Shown here in pieces: positions 24,501 to 36,042 of a DNA stretch of 64,000 bases. Each line of letters begins with the position of its first letter. Position 1 is the stretch's first letter. The notes beneath the pieces were generated by a model. That model made no database searches. It was given only the letters and a program-made list of their open reading frames with translations, and had not been told where the DNA came from. The translations under genes were made by a program, and so were the position numbers. Origin of the DNA: Lytechinus variegatus (taxonomy: Eukaryota; Echinodermata; Echinoidea; Temnopleuroida; Toxopneustidae). The stretch covers positions 27,696,783 through 27,760,782 of the forward strand of contig NC_054751.1 in NCBI RefSeq assembly GCF_018143015.1, written 5' to 3'.

Positions 24501-27500
24501 GGATAACGCATTTGACTTGCTTTCTCGAGGGCGCAGGTTCGAATCCTGGGGTGAACAAGATGATTTTTTTTCCATTTTTTTTTCTTTTTGCCACCTCTTA
24601 CATGATCCTTTATGATAATTAAAAGGTATAAAAGTTTAAATTCAGCAAGATAAAACAGATTATAATTGCTTTTTTCATATCACATGTATTTTGCGTGTAA
24701 TCTCTATGGGACATGACTTTTTCTCAAAACTAGATTCGACATTCCTCTATTTCGTGAGCCATATCTCCATTTTTTCTTGTCAGTTTTCCCTGAGCTTTTA
24801 GTATGTTGTAGCCGAGATTCTAAGCTTTCACGACTGTTTTCTCCATTTTTTTATCAGATGCCGGGATCATGCCCATATTTCGCTTGCAAAATTGGAATTG
24901 TAATTCTCAAATTTGCTTACGTGTTATCTCTATGGGGAATATCGTGGCTCAGTGGATAACGCACTTGACTTGCGTTCTCGGGGGCGCAGGTTCGAGTCCT
25001 GGCGTAACAAGATGATTTTTTTTCCATTTTTTTCTTTTTACCACCTCAAACATGATCCTTCATGATGATTAAAAGTTGTAAAAGTTGAAATTTAGCAAGA
25101 TAAAACGGATTATAACTACTTTTTTCATATCACATGTATTTTCATATGTCAAAGAGACCCTTTTACAGTGCTTTATCATCTCCCGTCTTTCATAAGACGT
25201 ATTCCATCCATAATGAACATTCCGTTGTCATGAAGATCATATCGATCTGCATGAACATGGTAATAGTGATCATGATGGCGATAATAAAGACAGACCACCT
25301 AATTCGTCCGCATGACGAATTAAATTCTAGTTGTGAGTATGTTCATTTTTATACACAAATCGATGATTGTGAATATGTTCTTGTTGAGACTCTCATAGTC
25401 CTGATTGGGGGTCGATGGAGTTTAATAAAATCTTATCTAAAAATTCTGATTAATTTCTGCTTCTCTTTTTTCTCTTCTATTCAAAGATGTTGCTGCATGC
25501 GGCCAAGAATTTTGCATCTCAGGAAGGAACAGTGGAGAGCTCATTGCAGGTTTGTGAAAAGTGTTGCATTTATTGGTACATTGCATGTGAAAGAATATAG
25601 AGTCTATTGCACATGTGTTGTAAAAGGAAAAGTCTTGCTTGTTACTTTTGGAAATTTACCAATCAGTTATTTAAAGTAAAGAAATTCTGACCTTTATTAT
25701 ATTATTATCGAAATATTTTTAAATCAGTTTGTAGAGTTTGAATTAGTCCAATATTGTTTCAAATGAACATTCATTGAAAAAAAATTATAAGCCTTTAAAT
25801 GATAGGATAGATATTTAGTGAAATATACTTTAATTGAAACTAAAACTTTTTCTGAAGTAAATAATGGTAGTGGGGTGCATTTTTGTAATGAATTTTCGTT
25901 TTCAATGTTTCACTTTTCACAGACACTCAAGAAAATGGATATATTAGCATCCCATTTGAGGTTTCAGTAAGTATCGACCCATTCTCCATGGCCCAAATAT
26001 GCAAGGTTGTTTGAATCTGTGGTCTGAAACGATGGTTTACACAAAATTCAGTTATTAGGGCTATCCAATAAAAAAAAATGCATACTTCATTGTTTGAAAT
26101 AGTTATCTGAAACAGAAATATGGGTCTACTCCAAAAATTAATTTTGACCAATGGATTGTAAGCCCAGCAGCCACTGTGCAGCGCCAAATCGATATTGTTC
26201 TAGGATGGATATTGAGGAGTCCTGTAATGAATTCCCAGTTTTGTCTCAGCATGCTTAATGCCTGCCTTGTTACCAGGGTTATGAACTAGTATTTCTATAC
26301 ATTTATTCAATCAATATATGTGCTGAATTAAGCATAATTAGTCAAATTGTGCATTAAATCTCCATTAACCACGGCTTTCAAATCACAGATTAAAAACATT
26401 TTCAAAACTTGTCCTTACGATCTCTTGAAGCTGACAAGAAATACAAACAAATCTATCTAGGCCAAACTATAATACATTCTGTTAGGTCTCTTACTCATCA
26501 GTCAGTTGGTTCTAGGTTAAAGTAGGGACAGGGATTTTCTGTTTCACCGGTAAATAAAACGGAAATTCTGGTTGGTTCTTTATTTTTCATGTAAAAATTT
26601 ATGGAATTCACCTTTGCAAAAACGGAATTCAGGTTTTTGCTGTGTACATTTATATTGACAAAACAGAATTTCCATTTTTAGATCAAGTTGAAATGGAATT
26701 ACAGAGTTTCAGAAACGGAAAAGACCATTTTTTTATTTAAACGGAAAATCAGTCTCTATTAAAGCTATAATGAGTGAATGATGTTGGTCGGTTTGTCATA
26801 ATACAACAAACTATAAGCCTATCCATGGTAATTCTAATATAACCTCTTCAAGTTCATGTAAAACAAGCACAAAAGAGAAAGGCAAGTATTTTGACCCTTG
26901 CCTATCCCTTATGATTTAAATTTACTTTTAAAGATTAATACTTACAGATAAATATTGTAGGTATATTTACCCTTTTTCTAGTGCAAAGAAAAGAAGAGAA
27001 GTGCACGTAAAAGCTTTCAAAATGATTGCTAGTGAGCAATAAACAAAAAGATGATCAGAATAGAAAAAAAGTCAGCAAGTAAATACAGCTTTAATTTATA
27101 AAATAAAACAAACTCATTTCTTTTTGTCTGTATTTAAATTAAAGTAATGCTCTGATAATCTAATTTATCTTTTTGAATTTATCTTTCCAGGGCAGAGGCA
27201 ATTGAAAGAAAGTGAGTATATGAGTCCTTATCTTATTTTCAGTAAAAGTAGGAAATGGATGATAGAAATTTTGTATTTGTATGTGTTTCTATAAATATGA
27301 ATATTTAAAAGATGTTTTAAAGTTAAATTGATGTTGCACCGCAATGTATTTATATGTTATTTCTTAGATGAAGACCCTTCAAAAATCTAAGAACTGTCCT
27401 TTTTGGATTTTTTTTTTCATTGTGTATTCTTTAGAAAAAAATCTGTACACTGAAGGGGGGAATCCAACCTTGGTAGTAAATCATGTCTTATAAAAGAGTA

Positions 27501-28379
27501 AAATAAGAATATAGTGTTGAAACATTGAAAGAAAATGGACAAGAAACAAGAATTGTTGTTTCAAAAATTAGATCACTAACTAAGACCATGTCAATTTCAA
27601 TCAGCATTTTGGTTAATTTCAAGAAGTGGAAGGGATATTAATCCCATTTGCCATGATATACTTAATTATCAGGATTTTTTTTCTCCCTTAAAGGAAAATG
27701 AAACCTTTGGAACAAGAAAGCTTATGTGAAAACAGAAAAATCAAAGAAACAGATCAACGAAAGTTTGAGAAAAATGGACCAATGAGAGTGATGAGCATTT
27801 GAATATTGCGATCACTAATGCTATGGAGATCCTCAAATTGGCAATGTGACAAAGATGTGTGATGTCACCTGTGACCAACTCTCCCATTACTTTAGCATAT
27901 ATTTCATTTAAACTGCCTCTTTTATCACATCTATCGGTAGATCATGTATTCTTTTTATAGGAGGGCATGTACTACAGATTTTTCTAAGAATATATTATGG
28001 ATAAAGAATTTGTATCACCATGCAAATAGAGACATTTTTTGGGCATTTTATAGTCCATCAAAGTGAATGATTTCTTGTTCCAAAGGTTTCATTTTCCTTT
28101 AAGTATCATTTCCCTTGGGTACAGAATTTGATTATATTTACATGTATCTAGTTTCCAGTAATATGAATAAAATTTCTCTCTTTCACGGGGGATATGTTGA
28201 ACACTGGAGCATGACACTGAATGTATTACCTTTTCAAAAGAAATGTGCATTCCTGAAATCAAAACAACTTTAAGCATTTGAATTCAACAAATTTGCAAAC
28301 AATTCTATTTATCCTCCCTTTTTACAGTGTTGAAGTGATGGATAATCTTCAAGATCAACTGAGCACACTCCAAAGATGA
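21461..28379 (+). CDS. BORCS7: BORCS7 (BLOC-1-related complex subunit 7), complete, five coding exons
   Basis: Exons 21461-21574, 25487-25549, 25923-25966, 27191-27211 and 28328-28379 join into 97 residues plus TGA, close to the human length of about 105. Blocks match remembered human BORCS7: ARQVLRSSKSSEMLLHAAKN (human TKQVLKGSRSSELLGQAARN), LKKMDILASHLRFQAEAIER (LRKMAIITTHLQYQQEAIQK), and NVEVMDNLQDQLSTLQR (NVEQSSDLQDQLNHLLK). All introns are GT-AG and phases are consistent. An in-frame TGA at 21428 puts the start at the first ATG, 21461; M3 is an alternative. BORC sits on the cytosolic face of lysosomes and recruits ARL8, which couples them to kinesin for movement to the cell edge. The protein is mainly helical with no membrane segment. 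Divergence is greatest in the N-terminal 18 residues. Confidence 0.94.
22145..22225 (+). repeat. tRNA-derived SINE head or tRNA pseudogene
   Basis: TAGCTCAGTGAGTATT (pol III A-box-like) at 22155 and GGTTCGAATCC (perfect B box) at 22211-22221. The spacing is tRNA-like, but the anticodon stem does not pair, so it is a decayed tRNA-derived repeat. It lies in BORCS7 intron 1. Confidence 0.7.
22331..22527 (+). repeat. Dispersed repeat, partner of 45457-45658
   Basis: About 200 bases from GCCAAGTCTCACGCATTATG to TTGGCATCTCTGTG. The reverse complement recurs at 45457-45658 with high identity, including ATACATTGTACACAATGTCT. Both copies end in palindromic AGTCTCACGCA-like sequence. Type of element unknown. 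Confidence 0.82.
24311..25145 (+). repeat. About 453-bp direct duplication, each copy with a tRNA-Arg-like segment
   Basis: Copies 24311-24693 and 24764-25145 share CTTGTCAGTTTTCCCTGAGC, TGCCGGGATCATGCC and CATATCACATGTATTTT. Each holds a tRNA-like stretch: A boxes TGGCTCAATGG (24492) and TGGCTCAGTGG (24945), B boxes GGTTCGAATCC (24536) and GGTTCGAGTCC (24989). The D-arm TGGCTCAATGGATAACGC resembles animal tRNA-Arg. Anticodon stems do not pair in either copy, so a working tRNA is unlikely. Located in BORCS7 intron 1. Confidence 0.78.
25487..25549 (+). CDS. BORCS7: BORCS7 coding exon 2
   Basis: 21 codons, MLLHAAKNFASQEG then TVESSLQ, after acceptor TTCAAAG and before donor GTTTGT. An unrelated 181-codon open frame (25134-25679) overlaps it in another frame and is spurious. 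Confidence 0.92.
25923..25966 (+). CDS. BORCS7: BORCS7 coding exon 3
   Basis: 44 bases, TLKKMDILASHLRF plus two bases of a split glutamine codon. Acceptor TTTTCACAG, donor GTAAGT. Confidence 0.92.
27191..27211 (+). CDS. BORCS7: BORCS7 coding exon 4 (21-base microexon)
   Basis: Only 21 bases between acceptor CTTTCCAG and donor GTGAGT. It completes the split Q codon, adds AEAIER, and starts an N codon finished by exon 5. The encoded EAIER is conserved (human EAIQK), so the microexon is real. Confidence 0.9.
27692..28098. mobile_element. 407-bp MITE with TTAA target duplication, BORCS7 intron 4
   Basis: TTAA flanks both ends (27688-27691, 28099-28102). The terminal repeats run over 30 bases: AGGAAAATGAAACCTTTGGA on the left, mirrored by TCCAAAGGTTTCATTTTCCT on the right. 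TTAA duplication is typical of piggyBac- and Kolobok-type transposases. No ORF. It sits about 230 bases before exon 5. Confidence 0.92.
28328..28379 (+). CDS. BORCS7: BORCS7 terminal coding exon 5
   Basis: Completes the split N codon, adds VEVMDNLQDQLSTLQR and ends with TGA at 28377. Acceptor TTTTTACAG. LQDQL is identical to human. Confidence 0.93.
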
Positions 28380-30540
28380 CAATCAACCAATCAGGATCCT
28401 CCAGAGTCCAAGTCATCTGGGACATCACCTCCGCAAGTTACTTGAGATTGTCGCATCATGGAAACTGCTGCATAGGAATTCTTTGAATGTTCATGGAGTC
28501 TGTCGTTCGGGTTTGTACAACCATTTGCGACTATCGTTTTTGAGTGAGATGCAGAATGGTTGTACTGTTTCATATTTTTACTGAAGAACAGAGTTGTGAA
28601 GTTCAAGTTGGTTTTCATGTCCAAAATGAGCCTGTAACTTGAAGTCTGGTTTGAACTGTGTAACTTGGTACTTTGTAGGGTGTTTGAGAATCAGATGGCT
28701 TTCATTTTTGCCTGTGAGAAGTTTTCAACTTCAAATGATCTTTCATTAAAAAAAGAAAGGAACATGATCAATCGACGTCAAGAACGTTTGTTGCACTGTT
28801 ACTCCAGTAAGGCACCAAAAGCGGAGAATCAGTGCTGCATCCAATACCTTTTTGAAAGTTTATTCAACAAACTTTGTTGAAGGAAATATTTTCCTTCACA
28901 GATATGGTAAAAGATTGTCAGTAGATGTATTTTTATCAGATGATCTTGAATTCATGTAGGATCATTAGACTTTGTAGAAGAATAATAGTATGTTGATTGA
29001 TGGTATCATGTTACATGAAGGTGATGTTTTTTTTATTTACATTATGACCATACATCCCATACATATAAACATCACAAGGCAAAAGTTTAAATGATCAAAA
29101 TGCATTTATTTCTTATCAAGCGTCCATACTTTCCATCAATATCCTGAACAATCATAAAAAATGAGATTTACATGTTGTTATTTAAGTATAAAACATATTT
29201 CTTTAACATTTGTGTATGCGTAATGGTGACAAAAGGACTTTCATTAAAAAAAACAACCTCTGACAACAGTACTTCTATAAATTATATGATTGAGTTATGA
29301 TATGCACCCCACCCCCCCCTTCCTAAAAAAAAGATAAGATTGGCCAGACATAGCAACCTTCTGCTCATGCTGAAAAAATGATAAAAACTGGAGGAGGGTG
29401 ACACATTCTTTGTCGCACACGAGTTTCAGACAGGTTATGGCAAACTGCAAACAAACATTTAGTCAAAAGTTATAGCTATGTGTATGCTGCTTTCAATGTT
29501 CCAAATAAAATTAAATATGGCACCAATTACATGTACATTGATTAACCAAATGCATCTTACAGAATGAAACACAAATCATCTTATCTTTTCCCATTTTATC
29601 CTCTTTGGTTGAAAAATGAACATACTAGTTATGTCTGTCACATAGAATAACGCAGACTACCAGTCTCTTTATGATAGAAATATGGTTCTCACGCTACATG
29701 GTATACTCTAGTATTGTTATTTTGCCATGCCAATATTACATGTACGTGTATGTATACCAATTTTCTTGACCCTATTCAACATTCATTCCTGAGGTCATTT
29801 CCATTCTCCTGAATAATTTCCTAGTTGACATGACTTTTTGCAAATTGATGCTTTAATATGTAATTCAAGAGCTAACAATTGAAAGGGGGTATTATACATG
29901 TATCTAAACAGAGCACAATGAATAAAAATATATGTTCATAAATATGATGAAATGAATGACCATGTACAAGCCCCCGTTCCACTATCACGATCGGAAACCC
30001 TGATCCGTCTCGATCATTAGATCGGCGGAGAGCGGGAGAGGAATCGGTTGAAATCGGGAGCAGCGAGCCTAATATTCAGATCGGCTAAAAATTTTGAACA
30101 TGTTCAAAATTTCATGCTGATCTTATTCAGAAAACTCACATTTTGAATCGTGGGGAAAGCTGGAAAAGTGTAAGCAACACAGCGCGCAGTCATGGAATAA
30201 GCGTAATCAGATCTTTACTGGCATACTAAAAGCAGCACACAGACGTAAGGAATCCCCATTCCTTTGGAAAACTTGTATTACTGCAAATTATTTTTTGCTG
30301 ACTCCTGGCAGCAAAGTGACTCATTTTTCTTACCTGATCTGAAGGTTTGTCAAATCATAGCAACATCGGCATAGTGGAACGGGGGGTTTGAACACAAACA
30401 TGTTAATAAGTATGCTCGGTAAAATATTACAGCTCATATGTGCAATATGTAAATGCTTACTTAAGTGGTGTTCCAGGGAAGAATTTATATGCCAAAATAT
30501 TGCTCTTATGTACAAATGTTGATACAATAAAAGTTATTCA
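28380..30540 (+). other. Probable BORCS7 3' UTR and downstream sequence
   Basis: No coding potential. AATAAA signals on the plus strand lie at 29504-29509 and 30526-30531; either could end the BORCS7 transcript. The stretch includes a MITE at 29971-30385, so the nearer signal is somewhat more likely. Confidence 0.4.
29971..30385. mobile_element. MITE, TIR CCCCCGTTCCACTAT
   Basis: CCCCCGTTCCACTAT at 29971 is mirrored by ATAGTGGAACGGGGG ending at 30385. The left part is rich in CGATC and ATCGG motifs. No ORF. Confidence 0.85.
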
Positions 30541-30667
30541 ATTCATTTCATTATTGAAATACTCGGAATACAATGTATGAAGTGTATGCTTAGTGGTTGT
30601 TCACAATATTGGAGTGAAGTCAAGAATAATTTTTCAGCTTCCAATAATGAGATATTACTTCTATACC

Positions 30668-30830
30668 TGGGTCCCATTACAAAAACTTACTACATGCACT
30701 ATAATTTTGCTATTCAATAGTAACTTACACGAAATATTTAACTTTGATTGGCTGTTGAGCTCTGTTACCATGGTAATAACCATTGGATGGCAAAGATACT
30801 GTAATTGTAACTTTTATGCAATGGGCCCCA
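30668..30830. mobile_element. Small MITE, TIR TGGGTCCCATTACAAAAACT
   Basis: The left end TGGGTCCCATTACAAAAACT is mirrored by GTAACTTTTATGCAATGGGC plus CCCA. Contains TTGATTGGCTGTTGAGCTC. About 160 bases, no ORF. Confidence 0.75.
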
Positions 30831-31591
30831 GAAGTATGTGGATATGGTATAAGCCAAAATATTTTTTGTGGCATTGATTTTCTACACACTATTTTGTTAT
30901 GACTACATTGCCCCAAATAGAATCTGCCATCAAATCAAAAATCCTACAAAAATGTATGGTACATCATACCCTTAGTATGCATTTATCCCTTATATGATTA
31001 CTATGACCAGTTTTACACAAAAGATGGCGAGTCTGCCCAAGTCGAATGTCTTGTAACATCAATCTGTTTCAACTTAAATGCATGCTTCACATGTTTTTGG
31101 GGGTGTTTCACAAGACACAGGGTTCCCAGCTTTTCAGTAAAACAAAATTCCCTCAATTTTTCTTGAAGTTTAAAAATTCCCTGATAATTATTCAAACCCA
31201 TTCCCAATTTCGCACGTTTTCTAAGTCGTTGCAGTGAATTACATGTATTTTCAGTATAAAAACAGTAATGTAAAACTGATTAGTACCACAACCAGTCATT
31301 CAATGGATGCTGTTTTTATATGCAACAAAATATAAGAGTCTGACTACCATGCTTTCGACTTTTGGGCTGATCACAATACCCTGATTTTTCCCCGACTGGA
31401 AAAAGTAAAATAATTTTCCGATTTCTCTGATGGGCTGGGAACCCTGCAAGAGCGTGAATCAGAGTAGCACTTAAATTCCCAGTTGCGTGTGGTATAATAA
31501 AAGGCACCATCGCATATTAATCAATAAGAATGTGTGTTACAAACCATGTATGCATCAGCATTCAATACTTAACTCTTCGTTAAATACACCC

Positions 31592-31850
31592 AGGACCCCG
31601 TCTTACAAAGAGTTACGATTGATCCGATCAATCTCATATATATGGAAATCCATCATTGTCAAAAATTTTTTCGTTAGGAAATGTCCATTGAAAACAGAGA
31701 AACATACTGATTTGTCAAGAAAACAGTGAATGTATGAATATCCATCACTTCCAGAAAATATTTTGAACAATCGTGTATGTTAGATGTTGATGGCTTTCCA
31801 TAGTTGCGATTGATCAGATCAATCGCAACTCTTTGTAAGACGGGACCCTG
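31592..31850. mobile_element. MITE, 'GGGACCCCGTCTTACAAAGAGT' family, copy 1
   Basis: AGGACCCCGTCTTACAAAGA is mirrored by TCTTTGTAAGACGGGACCCT. Next to each end is a near-palindrome of TGATCNGATCAATC type. A related copy is at 32082-32338, only 230 bases away. Confidence 0.88.
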
Positions 31851-32081
31851 ATATGAAAAGTTTCTCCCACTTAGCCAATCATTTGACATACATGTACCTA
31901 CATGTAGAGAAGGGTCAACTGAAGCAGACCATTATCCTACAGGTGTTGTTTACAACTGCTAGACCTTGCTAAGCAACTAAAAGTGAATTACTTTAAAGAG
32001 TCCAAAATCACAGGAGGTTGAATGCTCTATCACATTGTCGGACTTTATAGGTGTATGTTTCAGCGGGGAAAAAAAACTAAA

Positions 32082-32338
32082 AGGTCCTGTCTTACAAACA
32101 CTTGCCATTGATCCAATCAACCATAACTATGGAAAGGAAGCAACATCAACATCTTAAATGCATGTTTGTTCAAAATATTTTAAATAGTTTAAATATTTCA
32201 AATATATTAACGATGATGCATATACATGCATTCTTTGTTTTCTTGAAATTTCAGTGTGTAGAAAATATTTTAACGATAATGGATTTCCATAGAATTGCAA
32301 TTGATCGGATCAATCGTAACTTGTAAGATGGGACCCTG
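32082..32338. mobile_element. MITE, same family, copy 2
   Basis: AAGGTCCTGTCTTACAAACA is mirrored by TTGTAAGATGGGACCCT, with ATTGATCGGATCAATCGT near the right end. More diverged than copy 1 but similar in size and plan. Confidence 0.82.
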
Positions 32339-32678
32339 TTCAACTCTTGAAATAAACCCTTCTTTTGTTTGGGGAAAAAATCAAATAAGAGATTTGAATC
32401 AACTTCGTATCCATAAAAGTTTCATCAAGGCAAGTATTACAAGGCATATTGAACAAAAGCAAGAAAACAACCCCTATACATTGATAATTTGATCTTTCTT
32501 AGTACGTCATGCAGTATATAACTGTATGGTTTACAGTATTCAGACATTAAATATAAACCCTACAATGCCCAAAATACGAAACTTAAAAAAAAATTACAGA
32601 ATTAACAACGCATGCACAGAATAGAAAAAAACCCACCACCACCTCCATATAAATTAAGACTGTAACATCAAACTTTAA

Positions 32679-33275
32679 AGGGATGGTCCGGGCTGAAAAT
32701 ATTTTTTGTCTAAACAGAGTAAAATTCACAGAGCAAAATGCTCAAAATTTCATCAAAATCAAATAACAAATAACATAGTTATTGAATTTTAATGTTCATC
32801 AATATTTTGTGAAATCAGTTAAATACGCCCATCATCATGAATATTCATTAGGTGGGCTAATGATGTCACATCTCCACTTTCCTTTTTATTACGTTATTAC
32901 CTGAAATCATGTTTCATTTTTTCATACATGTGTAAATTATATGTCTCCATTATGATGAAATAAGTTGTGGCAGTAAATAACTAATGCACTTAATCAGTTG
33001 TCAATCCAATTGTTTTAGATCTTGGTAGAAATTTTTTGAATAAACCTAATTTTATATAATAAAATACAAAAGAACAAGTGGGGATATATGACATCATCAG
33101 CCAACCTAATGAATATTCATAAAGACATGCATAGAACTGTTTCACCGGAATAATGCAAATTTTAAAAATTCAATAACTTTATTTGTTATTTTTTATCAAA
33201 TTTTCAGCATTTTGCTTTGTGAATTTTACTTTTTATTTCTTGAGATATAAATATCTTAAGCCTGGACCATCCCTT
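32679..33275. mobile_element. TTAA-type MITE (AGGGATGGTCC family), intact copy
   Basis: Begins AGGGATGGTCCGGGCTGAAA after TTAA and ends with GGACCATCCCT followed by TTTAAC. About 600 bases; the reference copy for interpreting the split copy at 11295-18531 and the degraded one at 49160-49765. Internal landmarks: ATGAATATTCATTAGGTGGG and two blocks, TGATGTCACATCTCCAC and a mirrored GGGGATATATGACATCATCA. Confidence 0.92.
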
Positions 33276-35878
33276 TTAACAAAACATTGAAAAACAAGAA
33301 CCAATCAATTTGTCCTAGCTTTTACTCGATAAATTCTGAACCATTTCTTAACTTTGCTAAATAAATAGGACAGGTTAATTTTGTGATCCATTTAAATGAA
33401 TCAATTAAGTAGCGCATCAAATATGAGTTGAAGAAACAAAAGTAGAGTCAACCTTATTTTGTAGAAAATGAAGATTTGTGACAGACGGGTTAAAAAAGTT
33501 AAACAATTTTGATTTACGGGACTCTATCATTGACTTACACAAAGTTTTGACCACCAATGAATCTACTTTCCAAGGTTGATGATTACACAAGAGCACTGAG
33601 TGACTGTTAAAAATACATTGATAAAACACTTTACATATCAACATTCTTTTAAAATTCAAATATCGTAACTATACCATTTTCATATCAAAGATTCACATTA
33701 ATCACCAACGATAAAGGATCTGTTTTCACATAGGTGAACCTTGAATGATAATCCGTTCGGCAGCTCCTAAGCTATCCCGGGATGAAAACATTCTGTGTAT
33801 CAGAGCGAGGTGCCATGTAGATGTGTTGCAGTGCGTAACATGTGGGTTTAGTGAACCAACTTACACAGTACATGTACTTCTATCTGGTTTGTCTTTTATC
33901 CCAACTTCAACTTTTCTACAGACAGTAAACATTAAACTTGTGCCCCAAGATAAGTCGCAACTATCCGAGAGCTGTATAAAATTACTCTCAACCAGGAATC
34001 ATTGTAGTGTGTATCCCTAATCACAGAAGGAAAGTTAAGAATTAAGTTTTACCTCTCTCATTTTAAATGATTTCTCACACTATTGTGAGAAGTTATCCTA
34101 TATGATAGAGCTAAAAGGAACCACATTTCAGTATAGCAAATGAATAAACAAGTTTGAGAGGATGTGAAAAAATATCTAGTTTAATGAGGCAAACTGAGTC
34201 GAGTTGATGTTCACTTGGTACTCATCATATATGAAATCTTGGAAAATTGCATAAAAATTTGTCATTTGCATTTTATTTACAATACCTTGACAATTTTTAA
34301 GTAATTGATGAGAATGGAGAAATAATTGATTTGATTTTACAGTAAAGGTTTTCCGAGAATATATATGATAATAGTTGCCAATAATCATCATCTCTATCAG
34401 TAGCCGGACATTAAAAGCATTGTATGAACATAGGTACATGTATCAGATGGAAAACTTATGATTTTATGTAGAATAATACTGATCAAATATTTACTTATCT
34501 TCCCTCTACATACAAGGGATTGGTACACGTAAACATATCTTGGACAAGGCTATGCTATGGGGACCTAGATCTTGCTAAATAAACAAGAATATAAATTCTC
34601 ACAGAAGATATTTATTCTTTCTATGTTTCTTGTGTGCCTAGGAATAGAATATTTCTACATAGACGGTGCAATATAAATGCCTACTATTATTATTATTGTA
34701 ATGTTATACATATATCGCTGTTTCAGTATTAAAAATAAACAGAGAAATGCCCAATATAGACCAAATAATCTAATTAACCCCACTTACACCTAACTGGAAC
34801 CCCATGGAACCTTCAACCAATCCTGGTTCAATAATACTCGTTTTCACCTGGTCCTTTAACTGAAATTCTCATTTTCAGTTCTAACCTTAAATATTGTCAA
34901 AATTTTGAGCTTATCTTGACTGAGTATAAAATGATTTATTACGATATGTCAGGGGCTAGGAAGATAAAGGCTAATAATACTTCAGCTAACGCCTGCACCA
35001 TTATCGTGAATTATTACTAACATATAAAAAAAAATAAGTTATGGTTGCCACTTTAAATAGTATAACAACATCAATGAAAACAAGTTTTGCAGCATGTTCC
35101 CTCTATTTCTCACAAGAAAAGCCAAAAACCGTTCATATAGAAGGGAGATGTCATCAAGGTAAATGTTAACACGCCATTGGCTGAATTCTGTTACCATTCT
35201 TAATAATCAGTGAAACTAGGCACCTTGAGACACTGAGTATACCCATGGGTTGGTTTCACAAAGAATTTATGATTATTATAACTTTGTCAATGTGGTTACT
35301 ACCATGGAAATCTATTACTACTGCCATAACGAGGTGGACACCACGCTTTTTACAAAAGGATGTAAGAATTGTTTATCACTATCACACTTACAGTGAAAAG
35401 GAGATCGAATTGTCAAAATCATTCAAGATGCATTTTCTTTACAACAGTCCTGTGTGTATGACGTGTGGAAATATGTTTCACCCCATCAAGAAAATAGAGA
35501 TGTGAAACATTACTTAGGGTGGGAAAAACATGACAAACTACATGTAGTTGTTCAGAGGGCTCTGAGTTCAAAGTAAGATTACTCATTTAGGGTCCTTTTT
35601 TGAAAGTCAATGGATGAGACCGGTGTCCACCTTGTAATGACGGGATAAGAAGGTATGATTATTATTGTGTGTGCCGTAATGAACACAGAAAGCATGTTTA
35701 TGATGTCATACCCCCAGCAAGACAATATTGATGTACACCCGAAACTCCCACATACTGCTGAGGTTCATCATGAAATGAATTCCAAATCGTGCCCAACATC
35801 GTAAACATGGAATGACAAACAAACACATATGCAACTCTTGAAAAAAGTTCATGGTTATATAAAAAAAGAAAGAAATAT
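33276..35878. other. Intergenic stretch between the BORCS7 and LMAN2 3' ends
   Basis: Short open frames here (for example 33745-34020 and 35245-35505) show no conserved motif, no splice-compatible partner and no family I recognise. A minus-strand AATAAA (TTTATT at 34935-34940) could end the LMAN2 transcript, though it is 940 bases past the stop. TTATTATTATT near 34690 looks like a retroelement tail. Confidence 0.5.
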
Positions 35879-36042
35879 CTAATAAAAGCGTTTCCTCTGG
35901 TAATCCTGTTTCCTCTGGAACACAACTACACCGACGATGATACAGACTGCGATTCCCAAGATGATACAAAATAAAATGAGAAACATTCTTTTCCAGCTCA
36001 GTGTGGCATTCTTAAACGCTCCTTGAGGATCGTCAACATGAT
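35879..36042 (-). CDS. LMAN2: LMAN2 exon 8 (membrane segment and KRFY tail)
   Basis: Encodes HVDDPQGAFKNATLSWKR, a membrane helix of about 21 residues, then FQRKQDYQRKRFY and TAG. The final two aromatic residues match the export signal of VIP36-type lectins. Confidence 0.97.

Noticed and set aside
24488..24560. Functional tRNA gene
   Set aside because: A and B boxes are good, but the anticodon stem and acceptor do not pair. Called tRNA-derived.
25134..25679. 181-codon plus-strand open frame, the longest in the window
   Set aside because: It starts in repetitive DNA and overlaps BORCS7 exon 2 in the wrong frame. No family resemblance.
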